Below, one piece after another: positions 9,847 to 18,100 of a stretch of 41,249 bases of DNA. The stretch covers positions 1 to 41,249 of the forward strand of contig JBCBZW010000038.1 in NCBI GenBank assembly GCA_039815145.1, in the 5' to 3' direction. This DNA comes from Pseudomonadota bacterium. GTDB taxonomy: Bacteria; Pseudomonadota; Gammaproteobacteria; Steroidobacterales; JBCBZW01. Positions within the stretch are counted from its first letter, which is position 1, and each line of letters starts with the position of its first letter. A program made the position numbers and the translations under genes. The notes under the pieces were generated by a model, which was not told the DNA's origin, did not search any database, and worked only from the letters and a program-made list of their open reading frames with translations.

Positions 9847-10011
9847 ATGCAGCCGAACCCGGGGCTGTTGTTGAGCTTGAGCATTGCGCTGTGGCGAGCA
9901 GTGGACTACCGCACGACAGTTCGAGTGCTCGAGCAACTCCCTTCTCTGTCGAAGTCCCAGCAGCGAAAGTTGGAAATTGCTCGAACCCGCCAGCATCGTC
10001 GGCGACGATGA
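9847..10011 (+). CDS. Small basic protein coupled to the next gene
   Basis: A 54-residue frame beginning MQPNPGLLLSLSIALWRAV, continuing with a helical segment (VRVLEQLPSLSKSQQRKLEIA) and ending in an Arg-rich tail. Its stop codon overlaps the ATG of the next gene at 10008 as ATGA, typical of translational coupling. The codon pattern looks coding and an AGGA lies about 14 bases upstream of ATG 9847. I do not recognise the family. It could be a DNA-, RNA- or membrane-associated accessory to its partner. Confidence 0.5.
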   Translation: MQPNPGLLLSLSIALWRAVDYRTTVRVLEQLPSLSKSQQRKLEIARTRQHRRRR

Positions 10012-10412
10012 CTGACCGCCTACTGTCAAAGCCGTGGGCGCAAATCATGGCGCACTATGAGTCCGCACCGAGGGATGGCGCTTACCAAGCGTTGCGCGCG
10101 CTGGTTGAGCGGATCAGCGGTTCGGAGCTCGTGTCGGGGCTCCACGGATGGACCTCCATGCACGACCTTTGCCTTACGCAGGCCCTCGCTTACTATCCAT
10201 ACAGCGGTCCCTATCTGCGAATCCGCGCGGTGAACGCCATGGAACTTGAGTTCCGCTACATCGACACGCCGTGTGAGTCCGAGCAGTGGGCACGGACGGT
10301 GCCCGCGGAGCAAGCATGGGGTAGGTTCCTGAGCTTCCTGGAGCAGCTTTCTTGGTTTACGGAGCTGGGCGTCGATCGGGTGACTCCTCGAGGAGACATG
10401 AGCGAGAGCTGA
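10008..10412 (+). CDS. Conserved hypothetical protein, cytosolic
   Basis: 134 residues: HGWTSMHDLCLTQALAYYPYSGPYLRI, then MELEFRYIDTP, and a C-terminal helix AWGRFLSFLEQLSWF. This pattern belongs to a family of small bacterial hypotheticals often seen among immunity-like genes; the function is unknown. ATG 10008 overlaps the stop of the small upstream frame (ATGA). An alternative longer frame back to 9891 has no family-like sequence. Confidence 0.7.
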   Translation: MTDRLLSKPWAQIMAHYESAPRDGAYQALRALVERISGSELVSGLHGWTSMHDLCLTQALAYYPYSGPYLRIRAVNAMELEFRYIDTPCESEQWARTVPAEQAWGRFLSFLEQLSWFTELGVDRVTPRGDMSES

Positions 10413-10476
10413 CTCCGTCGCGTTGCGGCCTAACAACAGTCGCCTTCGGCGCAGCTGAGCGAAGTCTTTCGGCGAT

Positions 10477-10953
10477 ATGAGCGAGCGATTTAGAGACACC
10501 GGTGAGAGGGCCCACTCCTTTGCGGAAGAGGCCCTGCTGGTATTTCCACGGTGCGATGGATGTGCGGTTTCGCGCCAGCTCGACACCGATGCATCCACCG
10601 ATTGGTTTTCGCCGCGACGACTGACCTGCACCCAGTGTGCGTACACAGCTCGCTGGAACGCCCGCTCGATCGCTCGGGGCTGGTATCACGCAGTCGACGA
10701 TCACTTCGAATTGCCGCTCTGGCTGCAGACCGCATGCTGCGGCTCCACGCTGTGGGCCTACAACGGGGCCCACCTTCAGTTCATTGAAGATCTCGTTACA
10801 GCTCGGCTACGGGAGCGTGCTCGAGGGGCGAATGCCGATGGCTGGATGAACCGTTCTCTAGCCAGTAGATTCCCGAGATGGGTAAAGTCCGCAAAGAACC
10901 GAGATGCAGTTCTCGATGCTGTTTCGCAGCTGAGAAGGCGATTGCCGAACTGA
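10477..10953 (+). CDS. Zinc-ribbon conserved hypothetical protein
   Basis: 158 residues with a CxxC pair at Cys26/Cys29 and another at Cys51/Cys54, forming a likely zinc ribbon. The second half has the conserved LPLWLQTACCGSTLWAYN stretch and the tail NRSLASRFPRWVKSAKNRDAVLDAV. This architecture occurs in small bacterial proteins of unknown function. No DNA- or RNA-binding role can be proved from sequence. It sits 63 bases after the previous gene; ATG 10477 has no clear Shine-Dalgarno. Confidence 0.75.
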   Translation: MSERFRDTGERAHSFAEEALLVFPRCDGCAVSRQLDTDASTDWFSPRRLTCTQCAYTARWNARSIARGWYHAVDDHFELPLWLQTACCGSTLWAYNGAHLQFIEDLVTARLRERARGANADGWMNRSLASRFPRWVKSAKNRDAVLDAVSQLRRRLPN

Positions 10954-10974
10954 AGCGAGCCGCTACGACGCGCC

Positions 10975-12126
10975 ATGAAACCAATAGTGATTCTCCTACT
11001 TCTTGCGCTTTTTCTACTCGTATCGGTGGGCGCCTGGTTACGCTCCGCCGGCACTCGCTCCTCCACTGTCGTACTGGGGAAAGCACTAGCGGATGCTCAG
11101 GCTGAAGAAGAGAAGCGTCTGGCCACCAATCCCGGCCCTTCCCCGCTCGCGGGACTGACCTACAGGGATCTTCCTGATGGCGCGAGCCTCTTTCGCCTCT
11201 CACGCGATCGTGTCGATACTGAGATTCAGCTCCGAGTGGAGGAATTTCGGGCCCTCTCGGCTGAGGGACGTCGGCGCTTCACGGAACGCCTTAGCATCGA
11301 AGACCAGTACTCCCTGATTCAGCTTGCAAAGCGCAGCGCCGTGTTCGCCCTCAGAGAGAGGTCGACCGAGCCTTGCCGCATTGGGCTGAACGCTCTCGCC
11401 GCACTCGACCTTGCTCGAATGGATCCGAGAGACGTCACCTGGGCGGCAGCCGTTCTTGGCTTTGCGCTCACCGAGTTGGCCGCCGATCGCGATCAGCTTT
11501 ACGACGAGTCAATAGCATTGGCACTCCCTGCGATGGCGGAGCACCTCACAGCGATCCGTGAGGCTCATCGCGAGGGTGTGTCCCTGCAGGATTGGGGCTA
11601 CCGTGTCGTGAAAACGAGCGATGGCCCCGCTCTAGTCGAGACTGGCTATGATGACTACGCTCCCGGTATCGATCTGCTAGCGGTTGCGGTCCGTGGGTGT
11701 GATGAACTCGCATCGGAGCGATACCCTCGTGTCGCCTTCGAAGTGGCCACGGCTATCCCAGAAGTTTGGTTTGGTACGCAAGATCCGCACCTGAGTGAGA
11801 CCTTGCAGAGGAGCACTGGCACCGCCCTCGTCCGCCGGTCATCAACCGGGAGCGGCGAGGACTCGCTGGACAAGCAGCTGAATTTGTTGTTCATAGCGGA
11901 GTTCCCGAGCGAGGAAGATGCTGAGTGGCTCGCCGCTAGAGCACCGCGCGAGGTCCCGGGACAGTCGGCAACGGTCGCGTTCTCCTCAGGGAGAATCTTG
12001 GTGGTCATGGTATCCGGATCGTACGAGGCGGGCGTACCGGCGGCGGAAACGGTCGGGTCTCTCACATCGGCAATGGACCGTGTAAGGCACGCTGTGGTCC
12101 ATTCCCCGATCGCGGGTTCGCCCTAA
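10975..12126 (+). CDS. Signal-anchored hypothetical protein, 383 residues
   Basis: One N-terminal helix (IVILLLLALFLLVSVGAWL) followed by a large, probably periplasmic, helix-rich domain. A PRDVTWAAAVLGFALTELAADRDQLYDE segment is followed by GVSLQDWGYRVVKTSDGPALVETGYDDYAP. No catalytic motif is evident and I do not recognise the family. It lies 21 bases after the zinc-ribbon gene and 58 bases before the ATPase gene, so these may share a transcript. Confidence 0.65.
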   Translation: MKPIVILLLLALFLLVSVGAWLRSAGTRSSTVVLGKALADAQAEEEKRLATNPGPSPLAGLTYRDLPDGASLFRLSRDRVDTEIQLRVEEFRALSAEGRRRFTERLSIEDQYSLIQLAKRSAVFALRERSTEPCRIGLNALAALDLARMDPRDVTWAAAVLGFALTELAADRDQLYDESIALALPAMAEHLTAIREAHREGVSLQDWGYRVVKTSDGPALVETGYDDYAPGIDLLAVAVRGCDELASERYPRVAFEVATAIPEVWFGTQDPHLSETLQRSTGTALVRRSSTGSGEDSLDKQLNLLFIAEFPSEEDAEWLAARAPREVPGQSATVAFSSGRILVVMVSGSYEAGVPAAETVGSLTSAMDRVRHAVVHSPIAGSP

Positions 12127-12184
12127 TGCCTGCAGTGCGCAAGTCATGCCAGCAAGCCACCAGGCGCACAACTGAGATAGGACG

Positions 12185-12928
12185 TTGCCCTACCTGAGAG
12201 AAGTGATACTCAAGCGCTCCGAAGTGCCCAGCTTCGAAGAGTACCCCTTCAATATCCCCGCGATCCGTGCGTTGGAGTCTCTCCGCTTCCCGAGTCCCGT
12301 CACGGTTATCGTCGGCGAGAACGGCAGCGGTAAGTCCACGCTACTAGAGGCAATAGCGGTCCTTCTGGGTTTCAATCCGGAGGGCGGCACTCGCAACTTC
12401 AGTTTCAGCACTCGTGCATCCCATTCGAGCCTGTTCGAGTACCTCCGTCCGGTCCGATCGCCCAGACGATGTCGTGATGGGTTCTTTCTTCGAGCGGAGA
12501 GCTACTTCAACGTGGCTACCAACATCGAAGAACTCGATCGGGAACCTGCCAACGGCCCGCCCATCATCAACTCCTATGGTGGGGCCTCGTTGCACGAGCA
12601 GTCGCACGGTGAATCCTTCTTGGCGCTCATGCTCGAGCGCTTCGGCGGTACCGGGCTCTACATCCTGGACGAGCCAGAGGCCGCGTTGTCGCCTACTCGG
12701 CAGTTGGCGGTCCTGCGCCGTATGCGGGAGCTTGTAGCGCTGAACTCGCAGTTCCTTATTGCAACGCACTCCCCAATTCTGATGGGCTATCCGGGCAGCA
12801 CGATATATCAGCTGGACGCTGGCGGGTTCTCGGAGGTCGCGTATACCGATACCGAACACTACGCTGTGACGAAGTCTTTCCTTGACGCCCCCGAGCGCTT
12901 GCTCGGCGAGCTGTTCAGCGATGAGTAG
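12185..12928 (+). CDS. Stand-alone ABC-type AAA ATPase
   Basis: 247 residues with all ATPase elements: Walker A GENGSGKST (44-52), ABC signature SHGES (140-144), Walker B LYILDEPE (158-165) and an H-loop His at 195. The architecture is that of small SMC/OLD-related ATPases that lack transmembrane or nuclease domains. Such proteins occur alone or as the ATPase half of phage-defence systems; no nuclease or partner is adjacent, so its role is open. TTG 12185 gives the usual N-terminus (YLREVILKRSEVPSFEEYPF). Confidence 0.85.
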   Translation: MPYLREVILKRSEVPSFEEYPFNIPAIRALESLRFPSPVTVIVGENGSGKSTLLEAIAVLLGFNPEGGTRNFSFSTRASHSSLFEYLRPVRSPRRCRDGFFLRAESYFNVATNIEELDREPANGPPIINSYGGASLHEQSHGESFLALMLERFGGTGLYILDEPEAALSPTRQLAVLRRMRELVALNSQFLIATHSPILMGYPGSTIYQLDAGGFSEVAYTDTEHYAVTKSFLDAPERLLGELFSDE

Positions 12929-12967
12929 ACACGTGGCCGAACCAACCGAAGACGTGAACTGCTGGCA

Positions 12968-12986
12968 GAGCGCAGCACTCCTGCGC
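12968..12986. terminator. Hairpin after the ATPase gene
   Basis: AGCGCAG-CACTC-CTGCGCT, a perfect 7-bp stem 40 bases after the ATPase stop codon. No T-run follows. Confidence 0.4.
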
Positions 12987-12996
12987 TGATGACCAA

Positions 12997-13551
12997 GTGA
13001 AACGTATTGTAAGGGTGTCTGCCCTCTGCATCGCACTAGGTGTGGTCAGTGCCGCAGGCTTTACCTCTATCGCCTGGCTCCTTCCTGCTCAAGTCGCGAC
13101 GGAAGAAATCCTCGCATCCTCTCCCCTTGAGCACCGCGGGCTCCCTGAGCCCGTCTATGCCCTCGCCAAGTTACAGGAGGGCAAGAAGGGCATTCGATAT
13201 TGGGTCGCTTACCAAAGGGCAGCGGGCCCGGAGAACAAGCCAGAAGGTAGTCTTGAGCGGCTTATCAAAACGCCGGTCTGGTCGGCATTCCTGGGTCTAC
13301 GGTATTCTGATGAAGAGATCTTCGCGCTTTGGTGTCACTACTACTTCTTCATTGGCCAAGACGGACGGACAGTAGACGGACTAGGCACGGTGGCACGGAC
13401 GATTTATGGGGCTGAGCTGGCCGAACTCCGCCTTCATGACGCGGCTCGGCTCGTTACGACGATCCGCAGTCCGAGCCTCTACGCGAGTAGTCAAGCGAGG
13501 TTAGAAGAGGATGTTGCGAAGTTGCTTGCCGAGTATGGTGCTCGCGAATGA
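12997..13551 (+). CDS. Degenerate GT51-like (PBP1 transglycosylase) exported protein
   Basis: 184 residues with an N-terminal helix and a domain resembling the C-terminal half of the peptidoglycan glycosyltransferase of class A PBPs. The run SDEEIFALWCHYYFFIG corresponds to the family's Lys-Glu-x-Ile-x-x-x-Tyr-Leu-Asn region, and the following GLGTVARTIYG plus LRLHDAARLVTTIRSPSLY matches the A-x-x-Y-F-G and L-A-E-A-A-x-L-A-x-x-P regions. The catalytic EDxxFxxHxG and GGSTITQQ motifs are absent, so enzyme activity is unlikely. It may bind glycan strands or lipid II, or act as a decoy. Start: GTG 12997. Confidence 0.6.
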   Translation: MKRIVRVSALCIALGVVSAAGFTSIAWLLPAQVATEEILASSPLEHRGLPEPVYALAKLQEGKKGIRYWVAYQRAAGPENKPEGSLERLIKTPVWSAFLGLRYSDEEIFALWCHYYFFIGQDGRTVDGLGTVARTIYGAELAELRLHDAARLVTTIRSPSLYASSQARLEEDVAKLLAEYGARE

Positions 13552-13641
13552 TGACTGCTTTGCCTAGGGCCTGTAGCGCGTACGGATCAATTCGCCGCAG
13601 TGGCTATTGCAGCGCTGGCGCCTAGAACGCGTGTTGCTGGA

Positions 13642-13977
13642 ATGGGCGCTTCGAGATTTCAAAGGCGGCTAGAGCATGTGCGACGCGCCCTCCGTTACTG
13701 GGATCCGATTGGCGTCATCGAGGACAGAGTCGATGGGGCAGCGCCAGGGGACGATGAGTACGACTCATACGCCATCGGGTTACTCACGCAGCTCCAGAAC
13801 GGTGCCGACGCCTACAAGCTATCCAGACACTTCTCGTCTCTGCGAACCCGCTCCATGAGTTTCGGCAACCCGGAGCCCACGGAGCACGAGGTCGTTCTCG
13901 CGGAAAAGCTGATTGCCTGGCGGGAGTCCAACTATGGGGCTGCGCCAGACTTCAGCTTCGATCGATATTCGATCTGA
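13642..13977 (+). CDS. DUF1871-like small cytosolic protein
   Basis: About 111 residues: VRRALRYWDPIGVIEDRVDG, then DEYDSYAIGLLTQLQ and helices ending in VVLAEKLIAWRES. The WDPIG.....DEYDSY pattern matches the small helical DUF1871-type proteins found among immunity genes. The function is unknown. ATG 13642 is chosen; GTG 13600 would add 14 residues. A long imperfect hairpin begins two bases after the stop codon. Confidence 0.65.
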   Translation: MGASRFQRRLEHVRRALRYWDPIGVIEDRVDGAAPGDDEYDSYAIGLLTQLQNGADAYKLSRHFSSLRTRSMSFGNPEPTEHEVVLAEKLIAWRESNYGAAPDFSFDRYSI

Positions 13978-13978
13978 C

Positions 13979-14054
13979 CTGGCGTAGCAGCTGATGCCGA
14001 GCATTGACTCCGTGCCAGCTCGCGCCGGCAGCCGTCTCGGGTATCAGCAGCCAG
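13979..14054. repeat. Long imperfect intergenic hairpin with an unpaired base
   Basis: Arms: CTGGC (13979-13983) with GCCAG (14050-14054), then GCTGATGCC-GAG (13990-14001) with CTC-GGGTATCAGC (14036-14048), which pairs with one extra G and one G-T pair. Inside lies TGCC/GGCA. The element fills most of the gap between two genes. It has the general shape of a folded recombination site, but I see no RYYYAAC/GTTRRRY boxes. Confidence 0.4.
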
Positions 14055-14076
14055 TGTAACCAGGGAGGGCACGCAA

Positions 14077-14259
14077 TTGGGGCTGCGAAGGAGAACCACC
14101 CGACTGAGCTTTGCACTGCTCATCCCAGCGCTCGCGTATGTCGGCGTCACTGCCGATCTTTTGGCGCCCAACGTAGGCCTGATCGCACAGGTCGCGCTTG
14201 CGTCCGGAGGGGCTGGCCTCTTCGCAGGAATCGCCATCCTGTGGGCGCGTGGGAACTAG
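14077..14259 (+). CDS. Two-helix small membrane protein, copy 1
   Basis: 60 residues: a basic start (LRRRTTRL), helix 1 SFALLIPALAYVGVTADLLA, a short turn, helix 2 and a WARGN end. It is a clear paralogue of the protein at 23144-23365, with LIPALAYVGV, VGL and ILWARGN/ALWARGN in common. Nucleotide similarity continues for about 20 bases past the stop codon, which suggests duplication of a whole unit rather than only a shared family. TTG 14077 is the likely start. Function unknown. Confidence 0.65.
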   Translation: MGLRRRTTRLSFALLIPALAYVGVTADLLAPNVGLIAQVALASGGAGLFAGIAILWARGN

Positions 14260-14552
14260 GATCGCCTTGAAATAGCAGCTGAGATTCAACGAATCGCAGA
14301 TCATTCGCCAGTACAGAGGTGATCACCACTAGCGCAGTCTAGATCGTAGGCGCAGACTCAAACTGCCCCACCGTGAGCGGTGACATGCAGAGGCGCCCGC
14401 GCTCGATACTGATGGGCTCAAACTAAGTGCGACCACCCTTCGAAAGCCAGCGCGATCGCACAGCATGGCATTAGATCCATGCCCATACCGCGACGAGCCG
14501 TCCAGCCAATCGGGCGTGTCGCAGCCCTAACACTGGAATCAGGTAGTCCGAG
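14260..14552. other. Gap with no supportable gene
   Basis: About 290 bases. It contains the short hairpin GATTC-AAC-GAATC near 14281, but no coding frame with a credible start. It precedes the acetyltransferase gene and may hold its promoter. Confidence 0.4.
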
Positions 14553-14996
14553 ATGGAGGACGTGCGTTTTCGCGCTTACCAAGAAACAGATCGGGCGGTA
14601 TGCATGCGCATTCTCGACGCAAACACACCACGCTTCTTCGCCACCAATGAAAGAGAACAGTATCTAGCCTTTCTAGACACTGAATCGGCCCGATATCGCG
14701 TTTGCGTTACCGCCGATAAGGTGATCGGTGCATTCGGTCTATCCCGGGACGGCTCGGGCGATGCTCATCTGAATTGGATCCTGATAGACCCAGCCGCACA
14801 AGGCCGCGGCATTGGATCGAAAATCATGGCGAAAGTCATCTCAGACGCCCGGGACCTCGGGGCTCGTTCCATGAAGATTGCCGCTAGCCACAAATCCTGT
14901 CCGTTCTTTGAGAGGTTGGGGGCAACCGTGGAGTCCACCCAAGAGCACGGCTGGGGTAACGGGATGCACAGGGTGGACATGCGCCTTGCGCTCTGA
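14553..14996 (+). CDS. GNAT-family N-acetyltransferase
   Basis: 147-residue single-domain acetyl-CoA-dependent acetyltransferase. The acetyl-CoA pyrophosphate-binding motif A is QGRGIGSKIM after the strand LNWILIDP. It ends with a GNAT-like tail in which CPFFERLGATV matches the usual A-x-x-F-Y-x-x-x-G-F region. The substrate is not predictable; small array-borne GNATs can modify antibiotics, metabolites or toxins. Start ATG 14553. It converges with the FG-GAP gene. Confidence 0.88.
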   Translation: MEDVRFRAYQETDRAVCMRILDANTPRFFATNEREQYLAFLDTESARYRVCVTADKVIGAFGLSRDGSGDAHLNWILIDPAAQGRGIGSKIMAKVISDARDLGARSMKIAASHKSCPFFERLGATVESTQEHGWGNGMHRVDMRLAL

Positions 14997-15104
14997 GACG
15001 GGCGCGCACCGGGCCGGCACTGACACTCAAATGATCGCCCCTGAATGCCTGCAGCCCGCCGCCATTTCGCCTACCTCTCGCAGAGATGACTCCTCCAGAC
15101 CCGA

Positions 15105-18100
15105 TCACTCCAGCACCACCCGCGCGGACGTGTAAGCCGCCAACTGATCCCCCACCTCCACCACGATCTGCGTACCCGGAGGCAACGCAAAGTCACTCGA
15201 CACGACAACCTGGTAGCCACCACTTGCCAGCGCCACCTGAGCCAAGCCGCTGATATCCACATTAGGCTCACCCAGCAAGACGATCGACAGTGACTCCGGA
15301 TCGATATCCCCCCGTCCATCCGCATCGGTGATCAGCAGCTCCAGATCCGTCAGCGTCGCCTGGTCCACCTCTACCGCAGGCGCCGCGTTGAGGTGGGTCA
15401 CCGTAAACGGGTGCGACGCCCCCTGAGCGCTGATGGCAACCACTTCCAACACGCCCATGGCCGCTCGCGGGGGCATATCGAAGCGCAGGCGCTTGGGCTC
15501 AGTGCTGGTCGGCAGCACCGTCTGTACCTCCGCCGCCCCCGGCCGGCGCAGCTGCAGTTCGATGACCTCGGCGAGGTTAGCGCCGTAGAGAATCATCTCG
15601 CCGCCGCTCACCTGCGCAGCGGTGGGCGGGTAGGAATCGGCAAGGGCGGGGACGCCGGCCACCTGGTCGCTAAGCGGCGTGGAAATGTACAGCTCATCCT
15701 GCGCCACCCCAACGAAGTTCGGGATGTACAGGTCGTGGCGACCGTCACCGGTGAAATCCGCCACGATCAACCCGTCGTGGGTCCACTGCTCGGTCCAGGT
15801 GATGCCGTCCTCGATCGCCTCCCCGAAGCCGGACACGTTGCGCAGGGCTGTGCGGTCGACGAAGTTCGGCTGTTCCGCGCTGCCCACGTTCTCGAAGTAG
15901 CGCGGGGTGAAGGACAGGCGCCCGGTGGTGACCACGTCGTAGTCACCGTCGTGATCGAAGTCCCCCGCCGCCACCGCCAGGGAACTCGCCCCGGGTCCAT
16001 CGCCCTGCGACAGGTCGGACGTCACGCCGTTGATGAACTTGTCCACCTTGAGCCCCGGCAGACTGCGCGCTTCGAACTCGGCGTTGCCCGGGTTCTCGAG
16101 CCACACCACGGGGTGGCCTGGCCCGCTGGTCACGCCTGTCTTGATGGTGCCGTTGAGCAACAGGTCCATATCGCCGTCGCGATCGAGGTCGACGGCGACC
16201 GAATCCACCGCGCCCGACTCGCCGGCGAAACTACCGTCGTCAATAGGTGCGCCCAGGCTTCCAGACCACTGCGAGAGGGGGCCACCGAAGTCGGCGACGG
16301 GTCGGAACTCGCCGGTCTTCCACCCGCCCATCGCGCCTGGGTGGTCCTTTTGCGCACCGCCCATGTTGATGAGCAGACGATTGCGCAAGGGGAAAGCCTG
16401 CTTCATCGTGGCGCTGCCGGTGTCCTTGCGGGCCAGGAAGATGTCCAGATCGCCATCGGAATCGAAATCGGCGATCGAGATGCTCTCGTATTGATCCGTC
16501 TCACAGATGTTCCAAAAGTCGTCCGGCTCGTCGGGCTCGGTCCATTCGGGCAGGCGATCGTAGGCGGCGGGCACGAGGGTGGGATCGTCGAAGCGGGCAG
16601 CTTCATCCACCAAACGACCGTCTTCGTTGATCCACAGGGAGATCACCGTCTGCCAGTCCGCTGGGTTGGGTGCGTTGTTGCCGTTGTTTACGGGTCCGCT
16701 CGGCAGCGGCGCCTCGACGTTGGGGTTGTTGAGGTGGAAGTCGCGATAGCCGGTCACGGCGTCCTGGTCGCCGTCGCCGTCCAGGTCCCCTGCGCGCATG
16801 CGATCCATCACATGCTCGCGGCGACCGGCGGGGTCGAACAGCTCCTGGCCCTGGGCGTCCTGGCCCAGGGTGACGTCGCGGTAGCGCCCGAGGGCCGGGT
16901 CGAACTCGAGGTAGAAGGTGGTGTGCACGCGCACGGGGATCTCATCCGCCGCCAGGGGCGCTTCCCAAGGATGGCCGTAGGCGCCGCTGTCGTCGGGCAG
17001 GTGCCACTCGCGGCTCAAGTTGGTCGGCTTCAGTCCGCGGCTAGCGTAGGCGTAGCCCTCGGAGTCGTAGGGGGCGTAGCCGCCGATGATCATGTCGAGC
17101 TGGCCGTCGTTGCCGCGGAAATCGACAGCTTCGACCGCCTCGGTCACGCTTGGCGTGAAGAGTGGGTTATAGCCCGTGAAGGGCAGCAGGCCGCCCTCGG
17201 GGCGATCGGCGAAGGTCTGCTCCGTGAACACCCCCGTACCGTCGTTGATGAGGATCAGGGCCGTGGGCGCGCCGGGCACCACGATGTCCATGTCACCGTC
17301 GTCGTCCAGGTCGCGGGCGATGCCGCCGTAGGCAAGGATCGTGTTGCGATGGGGCAGCATGTGGCCTTCATCCGACGTGCCCGCCCACCGGAACGCCAGA
17401 TCCTCGTTGAGCCCCTTGTAGAAGTAGAGCTGGTTGATCTCGCCGCGTTCGGGATCGCCGTCGGCGGTGGCGACATCGGCAAAGTCGTCGCCATCGAGAT
17501 CCGCCACCACCGCAGTGCGCGTGTAGAAGTCGTGGATGCCTTGAGTGATGGCATCGAACCGCGTGCGCGGCAGGTATTGGCCGAAGTCGATTAGGTGGAA
17601 GGGGCGATTTTCCGGCGATTCGGCGAGCACGTCCCACGCGAGCGTGGGCGGCGGCCCGTCCTCCGATCGCTTCAGACCGTACGCGCCATGGAGGAACCGC
17701 CCCTTGGTGCTCCAGCCGCCGAAGGGTGCGTCCGGCTGCTCGGTCTGCGGCGCGATCCACTCCCACTGTCCGCTGTTGATCCACACCTCGTTGAAGGCTT
17801 TGGGTCCTGCCGTGACGTAGAGATCGGGGTACTCATCCGTGTTCGGTAGGCTGACCGTCTCCACGGGCGCGTCCAACTCGCCGATGTCGATCTCGAGATC
17901 GGCCGGTTGGCCAAGATCAGCGGGCACCATGTCGAGCAGGGGACGCCAACCGCCGTCTTCCACGCACAAGGCCTGGCCCGGGCAAACGGGGCTGGTGCTC
18001 GGATCTTCGAGGATCGCGTTGATGTGACGGCCGTGGGGCAACGCGTACTCCGACACATCAGCAAACACGTTCATCGCCGCCCCGGGCACGTTTGCCTGCT

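Noticed and set aside
15393-17594. Plus-strand 733-residue frame over the FG-GAP gene
   Set aside because: Antisense shadow; the minus strand has a signal peptide, a strong ribosome binding site and a dozen calcium loops.
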